64,000 bases of DNA from Sulfurimonas sp. HSL-3221 (GTDB lineage: Bacteria > Campylobacterota > Campylobacteria > Campylobacterales > Sulfurimonadaceae). The notes below the pieces were generated by a model that did no database searches, was not told the DNA's origin, and saw only the letters and a program-made list of their open reading frames with translations. Shown here in pieces: positions 63,742-64,000 of the stretch; the stretch's first letter is position 1; the number at the start of each line of letters is the position of its first letter. Position numbers and translations under genes: made by a program. The stretch is taken from NCBI RefSeq assembly GCF_021044585.1, contig NZ_CP087998.1:2418001-2482000 (forward strand), given 5' to 3'.

Positions 63742-64000
63742 AAGCCCCGCCCCAGGGCGACGCTGGGGGCGGCGAAGTTCTCGAGAATCGTCTCCAGCTT
63801 CATACCGCCGTCCGTGCGTTTTGTGCAGACGACGCCGGCATGGGCCAAACGCGCCGTTATCGTGTCGATGTAGCGCTCCCAGGCCGCGCGCAGCGGCGCC
63901 GAGAGCCCGACCTCGACGGAGATGATGTCCTCGGGCACGATGCTGACGACGGAGGTTTCGGCCATATTGCCCGTCAGCGAACAGATCTGCAGCATCTCCG
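63738..64000 (-). CDS. Second NiFe-hydrogenase maturation protease (partial, runs off the right edge)
   Basis: The visible 87 codons are the C-terminal half of a protein resembling the HupD family: 'VVSIVPEDIISVEVGLSAPL' parallels 'VLGIVPERVEVRIGLSPSL' of the neighbouring plus-strand protease, followed by a similar helix. The frame stays open to position 64000, so the gene begins outside the window. It ends at TAG 63738-63740 inside the stop of the other protease gene. Two different proteases indicate at least two hydrogenases. Confidence 0.7.
   Translation of the reverse strand, partial: EMLQICSLTGNMAETSVVSIVPEDIISVEVGLSAPLRAAWERYIDTITARLAHAGVVCTKRTDGGMKLETILENFAAPSVALGRGF

Overview
The window is a 64 kb piece of a chromosome of a Campylobacterota bacterium, most likely a relatively GC-rich member of the Sulfurimonas group (Sulfurimonadaceae). 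This is an inference from gene content: futalosine-pathway MqnA, an RNase J with a long basic N-terminal extension, an rnj-ksgA pair, a short-form NAD-glutamate dehydrogenase, a stand-alone soxCDYZ cluster separate from the other sox genes, a Tat-exported sulfide:quinone oxidoreductase, and NiFe-hydrogenase maturation genes. Together they describe a sulfur- and hydrogen-oxidising chemolithotroph. No phage, CRISPR array or intact insertion sequence was seen.

Layout. 1-8.5 kb: end of gltX, malic enzyme, then a minus-strand block with NAD-glutamate dehydrogenase, a c-di-GMP GGDEF/EAL protein, a dihaem cytochrome c peroxidase and mqnA. 8.6-16 kb: a tight plus-strand run with moaD-moaE-moeA, rdgB, kdsD, a pseudouridine synthase, a YjbQ protein, rarA and a YajR-type MFS pump. 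16-25 kb: recJ and pyrG (minus), a Kef-type antiporter, an RDD protein and an MFS carrier (plus), two beta-barrel proteins and mscS (minus). 25-31.5 kb: leuC, a GDPD-like protein, mobA, moaC, a DUF493 protein, a helical protein, a DUF2231 protein and a ParE/RelE-type toxin-antitoxin pair. 31.8-36 kb: soxC-soxD-soxY-soxZ, a thioredoxin-fold protein and a MOSC protein. 36-39.5 kb: two DUF302-like proteins and a FadL-type porin.

39.5-46 kb is a gene-poor AT-rich stretch followed by one complete rRNA operon on the minus strand (16S, tRNA-Ile, tRNA-Ala, 23S, 5S). It has a consensus sigma-70 promoter, long processing stems around 16S and 23S, and a 171-bp tandem duplication of its 3' end. 46-53 kb: a BI-1 protein, a ThiD2-like protein, a BioC-like methyltransferase, znuABC, then secG, a deacetylase, frr and pyrE. 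53-58.5 kb: rnj, ksgA, sqr and a DUF695/RraB protein (all minus). 58.5-64 kb: hypA, hypE, hypD, hypC and hypB (minus), divergent from a zinc-ribbon/HTH protein coupled to a hydrogenase protease, which meets a second protease gene head-on at the right edge.

The genes fit together as follows. The molybdopterin genes (moaC, moaD, moaE, moeA, mobA) supply cofactor to molybdoenzymes; SoxC belongs to the sulfite oxidase family. SoxCD, SoxYZ and Sqr oxidise reduced sulfur. The Hyp proteins and the two endopeptidases build NiFe hydrogenases encoded outside the window. MqnA feeds menaquinone synthesis. The less expected observations are non-coding: a minus-strand sRNA candidate with a C-rich terminator loop at about 20.96-21.07 kb, a Cys-rich 10-codon ORF opposite it, an unrecognised 35-codon ORF at 28.2 kb, three apparently leaderless genes, a hairpin masking the hypA start, a repeat motif shared by two intergenic regions, and an RraB domain in a genome that uses RNase J.
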